Assembly: GCA_016929335.1 (NCBI GenBank)
Contig: JAFGIY010000202.1
Span: 1-59,832, forward strand
Source: Acidobacteriota bacterium
GTDB taxonomy: Bacteria > Acidobacteriota > UBA6911
Length of the DNA: 59,832 nt
Direction: 5' to 3'
The position numbers were made by a program, and so were the translations under genes. The notes under the pieces were generated by a model, which saw only the letters and a list, made by a program, of their open reading frames with translations, ran no database searches and had not been told where the DNA came from. Positions 1 to 9,121 of the stretch are shown here, in pieces. The stretch's first letter is position 1. Each line of letters begins with the position of its first letter.

Positions 1-2
1 TC

Positions 3-19
3 GGTTCTTTTTGAGAACC
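3..19. repeat. Small inverted repeat downstream of the RHS gene
   Basis: GGTTCT and AGAACC are separated by five bases, giving a 6-bp stem. It lies 42 nt past the RHS stop codon on the minus strand. It could be a weak terminator, but the window edge hides any following T-run. Confidence 0.3.
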
Positions 20-60
20 ACAGCTTTGGAGTGTTACCCCTTTTCCTCAATATTTTCTGC

Positions 61-1320
61 TCATGATCTGGTCGTTAGCGCAGTATTTCCGAGCGTATCG
101 CGGATGGTGCTGATTTTGCCCCCCGTACCTGCGTATTGAATGCTTACGTAGTTCCCATTCGCATCATACAGCCGGGTGGCGTACCTCATATAGGGTCGGG
201 TCGGATCCTGGTAATTAAATTGAATGCTTGATCCATTCTTAAATTTCAGCTTCAAGGCGACAGGATCATAGACCATGTAGGATGAATCCGTGGAGCGCCA
301 CGCTCCTCCGTAGTACGTCAGGGCATGGTTTGATCCGTCTGAAGTCGTTAGGTAGTAATACCCGTTGGATGAATCATCGATGATGCGCCCCGCCGTTAAA
401 GTCCAGCCGAGGCCGACCCATGAATCATATTCAGGGATGGTTGCGTAAAGTGTGTTGTTCTGGACGAAGAAACCCCAGATTTTCGAGTTGTAGACAAGCC
501 TGAGATCAATTCCCATTCCGTTTCTGCCCGGACGCGAAATCAACGGAATAGAGAAATTCAGATTGCCGTTTGCAGAATTGACCGACTCCTGTTCAACCTG
601 CGCATAGGGGAAGAAAGGGGATATTCCCTTCTCATGGCGCACACTGTATCTATAATAATGAGGCGTCAGCGGCTCATTTCTTCTGACGGTTACCGTTGCC
701 TGCGTGCTTGTTTGAGAATTGCTGACCACCAAAATATAACTGGTGGTTGTTGACGGGTTCACATCCATCACTCCATTTGCAAGTACACTTGTTCCATTCA
801 TGGTAATACTTGTGCCATTCCGGGTGGCCCATGAAAGCCGTGACGTTCCGGTAGGACCAAGGGATGTGGGATTGGCATAGAAAACGTCTATTGTAGCCTG
901 CGTCGCATCGTGCTCTAGCACAGTTTCAGAGGTGGGTGTGCCGCTGCATGATTGAGTGCCGACAAAAGAGCGTGAATGAGCCGTCCAAATCCCAGGGGAT
1001 GTCCAAAAGTGGATGCTGGTGCCCGAATTTGGATCTCCGGAACCCGACGCAGTTTCGGAGGGGGGGGTGATGCCCGGTGGTTTAGTAAGAGTTAGCTCCG
1101 TGCAAGAGCCCCCGGTTTGGCCAGTATACAAAATAGTATAGGAATTGACATAATCCGTTCCATAGGCCCAACCAAATTCCGTAACCGTATACCACGTATC
1201 ACCCCTCGCGCCACCACTTTCATAAGAAGAAAGGTTTGCCGCGAAAAAGGAAATGCACAGCAGGCAGCATAGCAAGGCAACATCAATTGGGTGTTTTCGA
1301 ATAAGTGCGCCAGGTTCCAT
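61..1320 (-). CDS. RHS-repeat-type secreted protein, N-terminal part only (truncated)
   Basis: The 419-residue product starts with a basic stretch and a hydrophobic signal segment (about residues 12-30). An Ig-like/bacterial-surface segment rich in Ser/Thr/Asn follows (about 150-215). From about residue 235 comes the conserved N-terminal RHS/YD region, with motifs such as NGNLNFSIPL, GMGIDLRLVYNSK, DGSNHALTYYGG and YDANGNYVSIQYAG. Full RHS proteins run to well over 1000 residues with many YD repeats. This one stops right after the first YD-like unit, at DTLGNTALTTRS, so it is probably a truncated gene. GGGAG lies 8 nt before the ATG at 1320. The upstream 186-residue gene and the HTH gene share the strand and probably the transcript. 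Without the repeat shell and C-terminal toxin it is unlikely to act as a polymorphic toxin. Confidence 0.75.
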   Translation of the reverse strand: MEPGALIRKHPIDVALLCCLLCISFFAANLSSYESGGARGDTWYTVTEFGWAYGTDYVNSYTILYTGQTGGSCTELTLTKPPGITPPSETASGSGDPNSGTSIHFWTSPGIWTAHSRSFVGTQSCSGTPTSETVLEHDATQATIDVFYANPTSLGPTGTSRLSWATRNGTSITMNGTSVLANGVMDVNPSTTTSYILVVSNSQTSTQATVTVRRNEPLTPHYYRYSVRHEKGISPFFPYAQVEQESVNSANGNLNFSIPLISRPGRNGMGIDLRLVYNSKIWGFFVQNNTLYATIPEYDSWVGLGWTLTAGRIIDDSSNGYYYLTTSDGSNHALTYYGGAWRSTDSSYMVYDPVALKLKFKNGSSIQFNYQDPTRPYMRYATRLYDANGNYVSIQYAGTGGKISTIRDTLGNTALTTRS

Positions 1321-1371
1321 GACCGGTCTCCCTGATCTTTATTAAAGGCATCCGCTTGTTTGAATTGCGCT

Positions 1372-1932
1372 CTAATTTCCCATCACTACGTTTGGGGCAA
1401 TTTGCAGACGGGCATAGGATAAAAGCCGCAGGAAGGCATCTTCTCCTATGCGCTCTTTCAGCTTGTCGCGGATCTCAAGAGTTTTGCTCTCTAAGAGGCG
1501 CTGCTTATACCTCAGCTCAATCTTCAGTCCCTTTCTTTTGTCCGGATGGTTGATTTTTTCCGGCTTGGCTTTTTTTGAGTCGGCGACCAAATCCTCGGCT
1601 TCCTTCCGCACATCATCGGCCATCTCGAGCTGCTCATAGCCCAGTTCGACGATGTCGTTCATAGCCTTTTTGGGAAGGTGCAGCCTCTCCATCCAGAGCG
1701 ATGCGCCCCGGTCGGCGGTCTTGCTGTCCAGGGTGCCGGCCATCAAAAAGATATGGTTCCAGAGAATCCATTCGGGGATCTTCTCCGGGTTGAGCCTGCC
1801 GTCGACAAGCACACGGCTTCGGCCGCTGTCCGGCGTTTGCGCCAGTCCTACAACAACGGCGATGGTTATGGCGAGGAACAGCAGATATTGAATAATCCTT
1901 TGGCGTCTTGAAGCAGTTTGGATGAGATTCAT
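1372..1932 (-). CDS. Membrane-anchored hypothetical protein
   Basis: I do not recognise a family for this 186-residue protein. It starts MNLIQTASRRQR and has one hydrophobic helix at about residues 13-32, so it is probably an inner-membrane-anchored protein with a periplasmic domain. The domain is charged and helical, and its C-terminal half is rich in Lys/Glu. The ATG at 1932 is preferred over the upstream TTG at 1986 because AGGAG sits 7 nt before it. The gene lies 51 nt before the RHS gene on the same strand, which suggests a role linked to that exported protein; this is inferred from position only. Confidence 0.6.
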   Translation of the reverse strand: MNLIQTASRRQRIIQYLLFLAITIAVVVGLAQTPDSGRSRVLVDGRLNPEKIPEWILWNHIFLMAGTLDSKTADRGASLWMERLHLPKKAMNDIVELGYEQLEMADDVRKEAEDLVADSKKAKPEKINHPDKRKGLKIELRYKQRLLESKTLEIRDKLKERIGEDAFLRLLSYARLQIAPNVVMGN

Positions 1933-2178
1933 CTCAAATCTCCTGTGAAAAATAAAAGCCGGCGGCATCGGGCCGTTTACGAGCAATATTGCCCGATGCA
2001 GCGTTTAAATCTCTTGGTTTCAGTTTTAATGCGCGTATAGGCGGCGCTCTGGAAATAACCGGCCGGCAAATACGAATTATGGCTGCGCAGCTTGCGAAAC
2101 GGTTATAAATCAACAAGCATGCCGTTGTCCAGCGCACGCCGCGCATTCAGCGTAATATTTTTCAGTCGCAGGTTACCG

Positions 2179-2463
2179 TCACCGCTCAGACCGGCTGCGT
2201 CCCCGGAGATATTCTTCAACTGACGGAACATAGACCTTGTAGTTTCTTCCGAAACGCAGCGCCAGAACCACGCCGGCCTCAATCCAGCCTTGCAAGGTCC
2301 TTTGCGGAATCCCAAACCGTTCCGCCGTAAATGTGGTCGGGGCAAAAAGATTTCTGCGCCGCGAAGGAATAAGACTTAAGTATTTGTCCAACAACTCCTT
2401 CCTCCGGCGAAAAAGCAAGGCTTCTCCACTCTTGCCACTATCCTGCTCAACGGTATTCGACAT
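2179..2463 (-). CDS. Small helix-turn-helix DNA-binding protein (excisionase/MerR-like)
   Basis: The 94-residue product has a helix-turn-helix in its C-terminal half: residues about 40-85 read as TAERFGIPQRTLQGWIEAG, then a hydrophobic wing ending SVEEYL. This is the layout of HTH_17 (excisionase/MerR-like) domains that bind DNA without a large effector domain. The start is well supported, with GGAGGG 9 nt before the ATG. It is the first gene of a three-gene minus-strand set with the membrane-anchored protein and the truncated RHS gene and may regulate that set. It could instead be the remnant of a mobile element's excisionase; no integrase is nearby. Confidence 0.65.
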   Translation of the reverse strand: MSNTVEQDSGKSGEALLFRRRKELLDKYLSLIPSRRRNLFAPTTFTAERFGIPQRTLQGWIEAGVVLALRFGRNYKVYVPSVEEYLRGRSRSER

Positions 2464-2819
2464 TGCTCACTCCCTCCAGGTTATAAAGGCCCGTTGGCAA
2501 TCCAATGCGAGCCCTTCATGCGCATGCCTTGATGCGCGCGAATGTAATAAGCTGAATTCAGTTTTGGAAACCGGCATTGCGAATAATTTAAAGCCGATCA
2601 ATAAACAAGAACGCAAAAGAAGGAAAATCGCCTACCGGAAAAATGAAATATTTTTTCTGCGCGCGGATTTTTTTGCGGTTTGGATAATGAGGGATGATCT
2701 TGTTGATGGGATATCGATGCGGTTGGCACATAAGCTCTGCTGCATTGATTCTGTTGAATGTGGATGAGTCAAACGGCCCGGATGAAAATCAGGATGTTTC
2801 CTCAATCATGCAAATACGT

Positions 2820-2839
2820 GTGCGGGCTGAAGCCCGCAC
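2820..2839. repeat. Perfect palindrome GTGCGGGCT-GA-AGCCCGCAC
   Basis: Two 9-bp arms are separated by GA, followed by CCACATGA. The palindrome at 14660-14693 has the same build (GC-rich arms around GCTTCAGC/GCTGAAGC and the flank CCCACATGA), so the two appear to belong to one repeat family. Confidence 0.6.
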
Positions 2840-3002
2840 CCACATGAAACAAGGCGTTAACGGACTTTCCGCGGTGAATCATGTGGCTCGCAGCTGAGGA
2901 AGCTGCCTCAATACCCGGAATGGTTTGGGCTTTCAGCCCTTATCTCCATTTTCAATCTTCCCTCAGGGCAATAGTCTGGGCTCTGCCGGAGGATGCTTGC
3001 TC

Positions 3003-3037
3003 TCGAATCTCGAATTTCGAATCTCGAATTTCGAATC
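3003..3037. repeat. Heptad tandem array, 5 x TCGAATY
   Basis: Five exact 7-nt units alternate TCGAATC and TCGAATT. The array ends 6 nt beyond the meaB stop codon. The unit contains the self-complementary core TTCGAA. It is one of several 7-nt-period arrays in this window. Confidence 0.8.
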
Positions 3038-3043
3038 CGTCTG

Positions 3044-4039
3044 CTATTCGCGGAGGGTTCGCAGCAGTTCGCGGCTTGCAGCGAAGGGGGTCATATGTCC
3101 ATTCCGGACCTCTTCCTGCAGGTGCGGAAGTCGCGAGGCGACGGAGCGGTTTGCCCGGAACAGCTCTTCCAGGCCCATTATCACAAGTTCGTTCAACCAT
3201 TCGAGCGCCTGCCTGCTGCGGCGCTGCGCAAGAAATCCGTTGCCTTCGAGCAACTGCCTGTGATCCAGCACCATCCGCCAAACTTCCGCGATCCCTTCTC
3301 CGTTCAACGATGAACAGGTCAATACCGGCGGCGTCCATCCGTCTGCCGAAGCGGGGAAAAGGTGCAATGCATGCGCGTACTCGATGCGGGCCCGCTCTGC
3401 CTTCTTTTTATTGTCTCCGTCGGCCTTGTTGATAACCATGCCGTCCACCATCTCGATGATGCCGCGCTTCATGCCCTGGAGTTCATCGCCGGCGCCGGCC
3501 AGCATCAGGAGCAGAAAGAAATCCGTCATCGAACGGACTGCGGTTTCGGACTGGCCGACGCCGACGGTTTCCACCAGGATGTTTCGATAGCCTGCTGCTT
3601 CGCACAACAGGATGGTTTCTCTCGTATGCCTTGCCACTCCGCCCAGATGCCCTCGGGACGGCGATGGGCGGATGAAAGCGCGATCTTCGATTGCGAGCCG
3701 TTCCATGCGGGTTTTATCGCCGAGTATGCTGCCGCCGGAAATGGGGCTCGAGGGATCCACGCTCAGCACGGCGACGTTTTCGCCGCAGTCATGGATCAGA
3801 TGCATCCCAAGCGCATCGATAAAGGTGCTTTTACCCGCGCCGGGTACGCCTGTGATTCCAACGCGCAGAGATTGGCCCGTATGAGGCAGGATTCTATCCA
3901 GCAGTTGTGCCGCAAGCTCGCCGTCGGAAGGAAGATCGCTCTCGATTACCGTGATCGCCCGCGCGAGGATCATGCGATCTCCGCTCAGGACTCCTTCCAC
4001 ATATTGTTCCAGAGATAATCTTCGCTTGAGCCTGCTCAT
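3044..4039 (-). CDS. meaB: MeaB/ArgK-family GTPase, methylmalonyl-CoA mutase chaperone
   Basis: The 331-residue P-loop GTPase protects and reloads adenosylcobalamin-dependent methylmalonyl-CoA mutase. Visible motifs are the Walker A loop GVPGAGKS (64-71), SVDPSSPISGGSILGDKTRM (93-112, family signature), ETVGVGQSE (157-165) and the base-specificity motif NKAD (204-207). Length is normal for the family. GGGGA precedes the ATG at 4039. It is the last gene of the methylmalonyl-CoA operon, 97 nt after the mutase large subunit. That gap contains a 20-bp-stem palindrome, so its expression may be partly uncoupled from the mutase. Confidence 0.95.
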   Translation of the reverse strand: MSRLKRRLSLEQYVEGVLSGDRMILARAITVIESDLPSDGELAAQLLDRILPHTGQSLRVGITGVPGAGKSTFIDALGMHLIHDCGENVAVLSVDPSSPISGGSILGDKTRMERLAIEDRAFIRPSPSRGHLGGVARHTRETILLCEAAGYRNILVETVGVGQSETAVRSMTDFFLLLMLAGAGDELQGMKRGIIEMVDGMVINKADGDNKKKAERARIEYAHALHLFPASADGWTPPVLTCSSLNGEGIAEVWRMVLDHRQLLEGNGFLAQRRSRQALEWLNELVIMGLEELFRANRSVASRLPHLQEEVRNGHMTPFAASRELLRTLRE

Positions 4040-4065
4040 GCGGTCCCCAGGAAAAGAAAAAAGCA

Positions 4066-4116
4066 GCCACGGATTTCACTGATTTTTTAATTTTACAAAT
4101 CAGTGGAATCCGTGGC
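4066..4116. repeat. GCCACGGATT-family palindrome between mutase and meaB
   Basis: The arms GCCACGGATTTCACTGATTT and its near-exact reverse complement (one mismatch) form a 20-bp stem with an 11-nt loop. It ends 20 nt after the mutase stop codon. It could act as an mRNA-stabilising or attenuating hairpin in the operon; no T-run follows it. Confidence 0.8.
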
Positions 4117-4136
4117 AAAGCTTTTGAATGGGGCGA

Positions 4137-6272
4137 TTATACATGAAGGTGTCCGGACAGGGCGGACAGAATTTTTTGCGCGCAGATGGGGATTACCGAG
4201 CCCGGGCCGAATACGTCCGTCACGCCCGCCTGGAACAGCTCTTCGTAAGCCTGCGGTGGAATGACGCCTCCGACAAACACGAGGATATCGTCGCGTCCCA
4301 GTTTCCTGAGCTCGGAGATTACCTCCGGCACGAGAGTGGAATGTCCCCCTGCAAGGCTGGATACGCCGAGCACATGAACATCATTTTCTATCGCCATCCG
4401 TGCGGCCTCGCGCGGGGTCTGGAAGAGGGGGCCGACATCGACATCAAAGCCGAGATCCGCGAATGCCGTGGCAATCACCTTGGCGCCTCGGTCGTGGCCG
4501 TCCTGTCCCATCTTGGCGATCAGTATGCGCGGGCGGCGGCCTTCCGCTCTGGCGAATCCCTCGGCCAGCGCATGCGCCTTCTGAAATTCCGGATTCTCGC
4601 GGCTTTCGGAAGAGTACACGCCGGAGATGGTGCGATTCACCGCCTGGTATCTTCCGAATACCTTCTCAAGGGCAGAGGAAATCTCGCCCAGCGTCGCCCT
4701 CTGCCGTGCGGCATCGACCGAGAGCTCCAGAAGATTGCCCTCGCCCGTTTCCGCGCACCGGGTCAATGCCGCCAGCGATGCATCCACTGCCGCCTGATTG
4801 CGCGCAGCCTTGGTCTGCGCCAACCGCCTGAGCTGTGATTCCCGCACGGCCTTGTTATCCACGACCAGGACGTCGAGCGGCTTTTCTTCGGCAAGCCGGT
4901 ACTTGTTGACGCCGACGATGGTTTCGCGCCCGGAATCGATCAGGGCCTGCCGGCGCGCGGCTGCTTCCTCGATGCGCATCTTGGGAATGCCGGTCTCAAT
5001 CGCTTTGGCCATGCCTCCCAGCCCCTCGATTTCCTGGATGTGCTGCCATGCTTTATTCATCAGGGCGTGTGTGAGCGACTCGACATAGTAACTGCCTGCC
5101 CAGGGATCGACCGACCGGGTCACATCGGTTTCTTCCTGCAGAAAAATCTGCGTATTGCGGGCAATGCGGGCGGAAAAGTCCGAAGGCAGCGCAATGGCTT
5201 CATCCAGAGCATTCGTATGAAGCGATTGGGTGTGGCCGAGTACGGATGCCAGGGCTTCCACGCAGGTGCGGGTTACATTATTGAAAACATCCTGCGCCGC
5301 CAGGCTCCAGCCGGAGGTCTGCGAGTGCGTGCGCAGCGCCATGGATTTCGGGTTCTTCGGATTAAATCCCCTGATGATCTTCGCCCACAGGATGCGGGCC
5401 GCCCTCATCTTGGCGATTTCCATGAAATGATTCATGCCGATTCCCCAGAAGAAGCTCAGCCGGGGCGCGAAACTGTCAATGTCCAGTCCCGCCTGAATGC
5501 CGGTGCGGATGTATTCAAGCCCGTCCGCCAGCGTGTAGCCGAGTTCTATGTCGGCGGTGGCGCCGGCTTCCTGGATGTGATAGCCGCTGATCGAAATGCA
5601 GTTGAACTTCGGCATGTTCGCCGCGCAATAGTGGAAGATATCGCCGATGATGTGCATGGACGGTTGAGGAGGATAGATGTAAGTATTGCGGACCATGAAC
5701 TCCTTCAGAATGTCGTTCTGAATTGTTCCGTTCAGCTCCCGCGTGCCTACACCCTGTTCCTGGGCTGCGACGATATAGAAAGCCATGATTGGAAGCACGG
5801 CGCCGTTCATGGTCATCGATACCGACATCTGGCCGAGCGGTATCTGGTCGAATAGAATTTTCATATCCTCGATCGAGCAGATAGCCACGCCTGCCTTGCC
5901 TACATCCCCTACGACGCGATCATTGTCCGAGTCGTAGCCCCGATGGGTTGCCAGGTCAAACGCCACGGAAAGGCCTTTCTGCCCGGCAGCCAGGTTCCGG
6001 CGATAGAACGCATTCGATTCTTCTGCGGTCGAAAATCCCGCGTATTGCCGGATGGTCCACGGCTGCATGCAGTACATGGTGGAGTAAGGGCCGCGCAGGA
6101 ATGGAGGAATGCCGGCCGCATATTCCAGATGTTCCATGCCGCGCAAATCCTCGGCCGTGTAGATCGGTTTGACGCGAATGCCCTCCGCCGTCATCCATGC
6201 CGTTGCGTCAGCGGCGACGGCCGATGGCTGCGGGCTGAGTTTGTAGTCGATCTTAGTAAAGTCCGGTTTCAT
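4137..6272 (-). CDS. mutB: Methylmalonyl-CoA mutase, large (catalytic, B12-binding) subunit
   Basis: The enzyme isomerises (R)-methylmalonyl-CoA and succinyl-CoA using adenosylcobalamin in the cytoplasm. The product is 711 residues, normal for the family. The N-terminal half is the substrate TIM barrel, with GPYSTMY and [10 protein letters not shown] at 61-80. The C-terminal cobalamin domain shows DGHDRG at 591-596 (His593 is the expected axial cobalt ligand), SSLAGGHS near 638 and the VGGVIP loop near 667. The ATG at 6272 is chosen because GAGGAG precedes it and it overlaps the small-subunit stop as ATGA. The longer in-frame extension reads through the small-subunit gene and is not credible. 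Confidence 0.97.
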   Translation of the reverse strand: MKPDFTKIDYKLSPQPSAVAADATAWMTAEGIRVKPIYTAEDLRGMEHLEYAAGIPPFLRGPYSTMYCMQPWTIRQYAGFSTAEESNAFYRRNLAAGQKGLSVAFDLATHRGYDSDNDRVVGDVGKAGVAICSIEDMKILFDQIPLGQMSVSMTMNGAVLPIMAFYIVAAQEQGVGTRELNGTIQNDILKEFMVRNTYIYPPQPSMHIIGDIFHYCAANMPKFNCISISGYHIQEAGATADIELGYTLADGLEYIRTGIQAGLDIDSFAPRLSFFWGIGMNHFMEIAKMRAARILWAKIIRGFNPKNPKSMALRTHSQTSGWSLAAQDVFNNVTRTCVEALASVLGHTQSLHTNALDEAIALPSDFSARIARNTQIFLQEETDVTRSVDPWAGSYYVESLTHALMNKAWQHIQEIEGLGGMAKAIETGIPKMRIEEAAARRQALIDSGRETIVGVNKYRLAEEKPLDVLVVDNKAVRESQLRRLAQTKAARNQAAVDASLAALTRCAETGEGNLLELSVDAARQRATLGEISSALEKVFGRYQAVNRTISGVYSSESRENPEFQKAHALAEGFARAEGRRPRILIAKMGQDGHDRGAKVIATAFADLGFDVDVGPLFQTPREAARMAIENDVHVLGVSSLAGGHSTLVPEVISELRKLGRDDILVFVGGVIPPQAYEELFQAGVTDVFGPGSVIPICAQKILSALSGHLHV

Positions 6273-7690
6273 CGCCCGCTCCTCATACCAAGTTTGTTCT
6301 GCCATTCCGTCAGGGTTTGAACCGCGTCGCTGAGCACGTGGACAAAGCCCTGCACCCCGGCCGCCTGCAGTGCCTCGATTTGATCCTTTGGATTGCCGGC
6401 GACAAGGACGGGCACTTTCACTTTGGGGCAAATATCCTGAGCAAATGCAAGGTATTCGGGATCGGAGCTGCACAGAATAATCAGGTCCGCGTCCGTATCG
6501 TTGAATTCCTCGGACACCACCATATCGAAAGCGGCGCAGCCGAAGAAGTTCAGGCAGAAGTTCGATCGCGCACCCTTCATCTTAACGTCGCCGCGGGTGA
6601 GCAGCAGGACTTTGGGATATCGTCCGGTGGTGCTCGCATGGTCTATAGTGCGCCGGCGGATTTTTTCAAAGGGCTCGGCGACACGATATTGCGGCAGCGG
6701 GCCGTCGAGTGCGACAAGCGGAACCTCGCCCTCAGGCTTTTTCTCCATAAGATTGGGATAGTTGTTCACTCCTACCAGCGCGCGGCGCCGGCCGGACATC
6801 GCCTTGTCACGTGCGGCGCGTGTGGCTGCCAGCGCTTTCCCGACGGAGCCGGCTGCCAGAGACCTGACGTAACCGCCTTCGGCTTCAACCTGCTGGAAAA
6901 GCTTCCAGGCTTCCCGTGCAATGCTGTCGGTGAGTGTCTCGATGTAGTAGGACCCGCCGGCCGGATCGGCCACCGCGTCCAGATGGGACTCTTCCTGCAG
7001 AATCCGCTGAATGTTGACCGCCAGGTGCTCATCGAAGCCGAAGGCCTCGATAGTCAGCTGATCGCATCCGCCGATGACGGCCGAGAGAGCTTCCGTGGCC
7101 GCGCGCAGCAGATTGGTATGCCGGTCATAGAGACTTTTGTTCCGCCTGGGCGTCCGCACATGCAGCTTCACATTGCAGGCATCAGGGCTTTTCGGGTTAA
7201 AGGCCGATACGGCCTGCGCCCACAGCAGGCGCGCGGCGCGCAGCTTTGCGATCTCGATGAAATAGCTCGGGCCGACTGCCATGATAAATTCAATTTCCCT
7301 GACAGCGTCTTCCACCGGCTTGTTTGTCGTGAGTTCGGCCAGGCGTTCCACGCCCATGGCGATGGCATAGCCCAGCTCCTGGATGCTGTGCGCGCCCGCT
7401 TCGTGCAGCAGATCGGCGCGAATGGCATCCTTTTTGGGTTCGGCGTCGGCAACTATTTCCCAGCCGCGGCTGTTTCGGCGCATGCAGAGCTGGCTTTCCA
7501 GCCCGGCGAGATTTTCCTGCCGGTAGTATGGCCGCACCGCCAGTCCTTCTTCGGTACGCCAGACAAGCCTTTTGTCGTAGTCGGCGCCTTTAAGGTCCTT
7601 CGCAATTACGGCTTCCCATGCGGATGTCGGGATCGGGGGGAATTCCCGGCTCAGATTCAATACTTCAGAGCCCGGCGTAGGATCAGGCAT
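6269..7690 (-). CDS. mutA: Methylmalonyl-CoA mutase, small subunit
   Basis: This 473-residue partner of the catalytic subunit forms the heterodimeric mutase. It keeps the barrel region (for example [20 protein letters not shown]) and a flavodoxin-like C-terminal domain. The cobalamin motif DxHxxG is missing, as expected for the non-B12-binding subunit. The ATG at 7690 follows GGAGGGTGATC, overlaps the epimerase stop by 8 nt, and removes 8 upstream residues of the longest frame. The stop overlaps the large-subunit start, so the two subunits are probably translationally coupled. Confidence 0.95.
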   Translation of the reverse strand: MPDPTPGSEVLNLSREFPPIPTSAWEAVIAKDLKGADYDKRLVWRTEEGLAVRPYYRQENLAGLESQLCMRRNSRGWEIVADAEPKKDAIRADLLHEAGAHSIQELGYAIAMGVERLAELTTNKPVEDAVREIEFIMAVGPSYFIEIAKLRAARLLWAQAVSAFNPKSPDACNVKLHVRTPRRNKSLYDRHTNLLRAATEALSAVIGGCDQLTIEAFGFDEHLAVNIQRILQEESHLDAVADPAGGSYYIETLTDSIAREAWKLFQQVEAEGGYVRSLAAGSVGKALAATRAARDKAMSGRRRALVGVNNYPNLMEKKPEGEVPLVALDGPLPQYRVAEPFEKIRRRTIDHASTTGRYPKVLLLTRGDVKMKGARSNFCLNFFGCAAFDMVVSEEFNDTDADLIILCSSDPEYLAFAQDICPKVKVPVLVAGNPKDQIEALQAAGVQGFVHVLSDAVQTLTEWQNKLGMRSGR

Positions 7691-8153
7691 GATCACCCTC
7701 CTGTACGACTTCAATCAGATAGCCGAATGCGGCCGCTTCGGTGGCTTTGGGATGGATGAAAAAGACCATCGTGCCGCGCGATCCTTTGCGGGGAGCTTTG
7801 TCGACGAGCTTGAAGCCGTTCTCTTTCAGATAATCAAAAGCCTTTTGAATATCGGCTACGCGGAGCGCCACATGTGCGAGCCCGCCGCGGCCGCCGTTTT
7901 TCTCGATCTGTTTGGCTACCGGCGATTCCGCGTTCAGCGGCTCAATCAACTGCACCAGGTTCGGACCGTTGCCTATCTGAAGCAGCACTTCACGCACCTG
8001 ATCCGTGCCCAATACGTCTTCGCGGTGCATTTCCCGGAATCCCATTGTCTTGTAGGCATTCACATGCGCTTCCAACTCGCCCGGCTTGACCGAAATAGCC
8101 ACGTGATCGAAAAACAGAAATCCGGGGACCTGTTCCAATTGTGCATTCATCAT
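7683..8153 (-). CDS. mce: Methylmalonyl-CoA epimerase
   Basis: This 156-residue VOC-fold metalloenzyme converts (S)- to (R)-methylmalonyl-CoA, linking the carboxyltransferase product to the mutase. Two beta-alpha-beta-beta-beta modules are visible. The expected metal ligands are His17 (FFDHVAI), His94 (GLAHVAL) and Glu148 (GYLIEVV). It starts ATGATG, so either 8153 or 8150 may be used. The start overlaps the biotin-carrier stop and the end overlaps the mutase small subunit, giving a tightly packed operon. Confidence 0.95.
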   Translation of the reverse strand: MMNAQLEQVPGFLFFDHVAISVKPGELEAHVNAYKTMGFREMHREDVLGTDQVREVLLQIGNGPNLVQLIEPLNAESPVAKQIEKNGGRGGLAHVALRVADIQKAFDYLKENGFKLVDKAPRKGSRGTMVFFIHPKATEAAAFGYLIEVVQEGDHA

Positions 8154-8542
8154 TCGAACTCCACTACCACCTGGCCGGACTGAACGCTGTCACCCTCTTT
8201 AACAGGAATGGCAGCGATCTTGCCGGGAGCGGGCGCTGTAATATTCGTTTCCATTTTCATTGCCTCGAGCACCAGCATCACGTCGCCGGGCTGCAGGCTC
8301 TGTCCTGCCTGCACCGCGACACGGATCACGATGCCGGATACCGGGCTGCGGCAAACCTTGGCTTCATCTACAGGCTTGTTGTCTCCGGCGGCCGGAGCAG
8401 CAGCCGGCGCCGGAGCTGCGGGGACGCGCACAGCCGCCGATCCCAGCGGAATGCCGCGCATCAACGGCGATGGTGCGGTCGGTTCCACTGCTTCAACATC
8501 CACTTCGTATTTTTTCCCATCAATCGCAATTTTCAGTTTCAT
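8150..8542 (-). CDS. Biotin carboxyl carrier protein (transcarboxylase 1.3S type)
   Basis: This 130-residue carrier shuttles the carboxyl group between the 12S and 5S subunits. An N-terminal strand pair (MKLKIAIDGKKYEVDVEAVE) leads to an Ala/Pro-rich linker (about 40-55), then a biotinyl domain with the biotinylation motif EAMKMET. Lys96 is the expected biotin site. GGAGG precedes the ATG. The product resembles the 1.3S subunit of methylmalonyl-CoA:pyruvate transcarboxylase and the free biotin subunits of decarboxylases. With both 5S and 12S genes in the operon and no membrane beta subunit beside it, the transcarboxylase role fits best. Confidence 0.9.
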   Translation of the reverse strand: MKLKIAIDGKKYEVDVEAVEPTAPSPLMRGIPLGSAAVRVPAAPAPAAAPAAGDNKPVDEAKVCRSPVSGIVIRVAVQAGQSLQPGDVMLVLEAMKMETNITAPAPGKIAAIPVKEGDSVQSGQVVVEFE

Positions 8543-8627
8543 GGCGCCTCCGAGTGTAGTGCGTCATAGATCCCCTGGTATTTGGCCGGCACGATCCAAA
8601 TTCACTCTAAGGTCTCAACGACAATCA

Positions 8628-8724
8628 GCCACGGATTTCACGGATTGAATATGATGGTGTATAGGCGGCTGCCCTTTGCGCAGCTGCCCATGTCCCAATC
8701 TGTGAAATCCGTGAAATCCGTGGC
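8628..8724. repeat. GCCACGGATT-family palindrome with a 59-nt insert
   Basis: A 19-bp perfect pairing (GCCACGGATTTCACGGATT) encloses a longer insert that carries its own GGCTGC/GCAGC hairpin. The right arm has an extra repeated unit. It lies in the 225-bp gap between the 112-residue protein gene and the biotin carrier gene, inside the operon. Confidence 0.75.
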
Positions 8725-8761
8725 GCTTTTCTCCTGACAAATGTAAAGAACTGCCGGACGC

Positions 8762-8780
8762 ACTGCACTAATTGTGCAGT
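8762..8780. repeat. Short inverted repeat over a stop codon
   Basis: ACTGCAC and GTGCAGT flank TAATT. The repeat overlaps the last codons and the TAG stop of the 112-residue gene. It is too short to call a terminator. Confidence 0.4.
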
Positions 8781-9106
8781 CTGTGGGACGCCTGAATTGA
8801 GACACGCCCCTGCTGTGCCCAGGCATCCGAGCTGAGCAATCGAATCTGTTTGATGCGAACGCGCACTCCGAGATACGCCGCGAGCGCAGCGGAGACGGCT
8901 ATCAGTTCTTCTTCTGTAACCGGCGGTTTTTCCGGCTCGGGTTGGACCGCCGGTTCAGGCGGCGCCTGCACCGGAGTCGTCTCCTCGGCAGCGGGCGGTT
9001 CCGTTCCAGCCGCTTCCAGCTTCTCCACGCGCTCGGAGAGCAATGCAATCTGAGACTGGACGCGCTCCAGGATTTCCGCCAGGTCTTTCATCGTAATTCT
9101 TGCCAT
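8768..9106 (-). CDS. Small accessory protein of the carboxyltransferase operon
   Basis: The 112-residue soluble protein has three parts. Residues 1-32 form an amphipathic, probably coiled-coil helix (LAEILERVQSQIALLSERVE). Residues about 33-65 are a Pro/Glu-rich linker. Residues 66-110 are a conserved-looking domain beginning EEELIAVSAALAAYLG and continuing KQIRLLSSDAWAQQGR. I associate this domain with small genes sitting between carboxyltransferase and biotin-carrier genes, but cannot name a function. A scaffold or assembly factor for the transcarboxylase is plausible. It lacks the transmembrane helix of OadG/MmdD gamma/delta subunits. GAGGTG precedes the ATG, and the 12S gene ends 15 nt upstream. 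Confidence 0.75.
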   Translation of the reverse strand: MARITMKDLAEILERVQSQIALLSERVEKLEAAGTEPPAAEETTPVQAPPEPAVQPEPEKPPVTEEELIAVSAALAAYLGVRVRIKQIRLLSSDAWAQQGRVSIQASHRLHN

Positions 9107-9121
9107 GTGTTCACCTCGGCT

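Larger units (their letters stand above)
2464..3043. other. 580-bp gene-free stretch with palindromes and a heptad array
   Basis: No convincing gene was found on either strand. The stretch holds the palindrome at 2820-2839, a degenerate relative near 2880-2912, a short GGGCT/AGCCC hairpin near 2930-2940 and the heptad array at 3003-3037. It separates the RHS module from the methylmalonyl-CoA block. Confidence 0.6.

Noticed and set aside
3003..3037. CRISPR array
   Set aside because: Heptad arrays have no 20-40-nt repeats or unique spacers and no cas genes are present.
4128..4838. Long plus-strand frames opposite the methylmalonyl-CoA operon (also 6317-7759, 9323-10180, 11401-12294)
   Set aside because: They mirror highly conserved minus-strand genes, lack recognisable motifs and are typical antisense shadows in GC-rich DNA.
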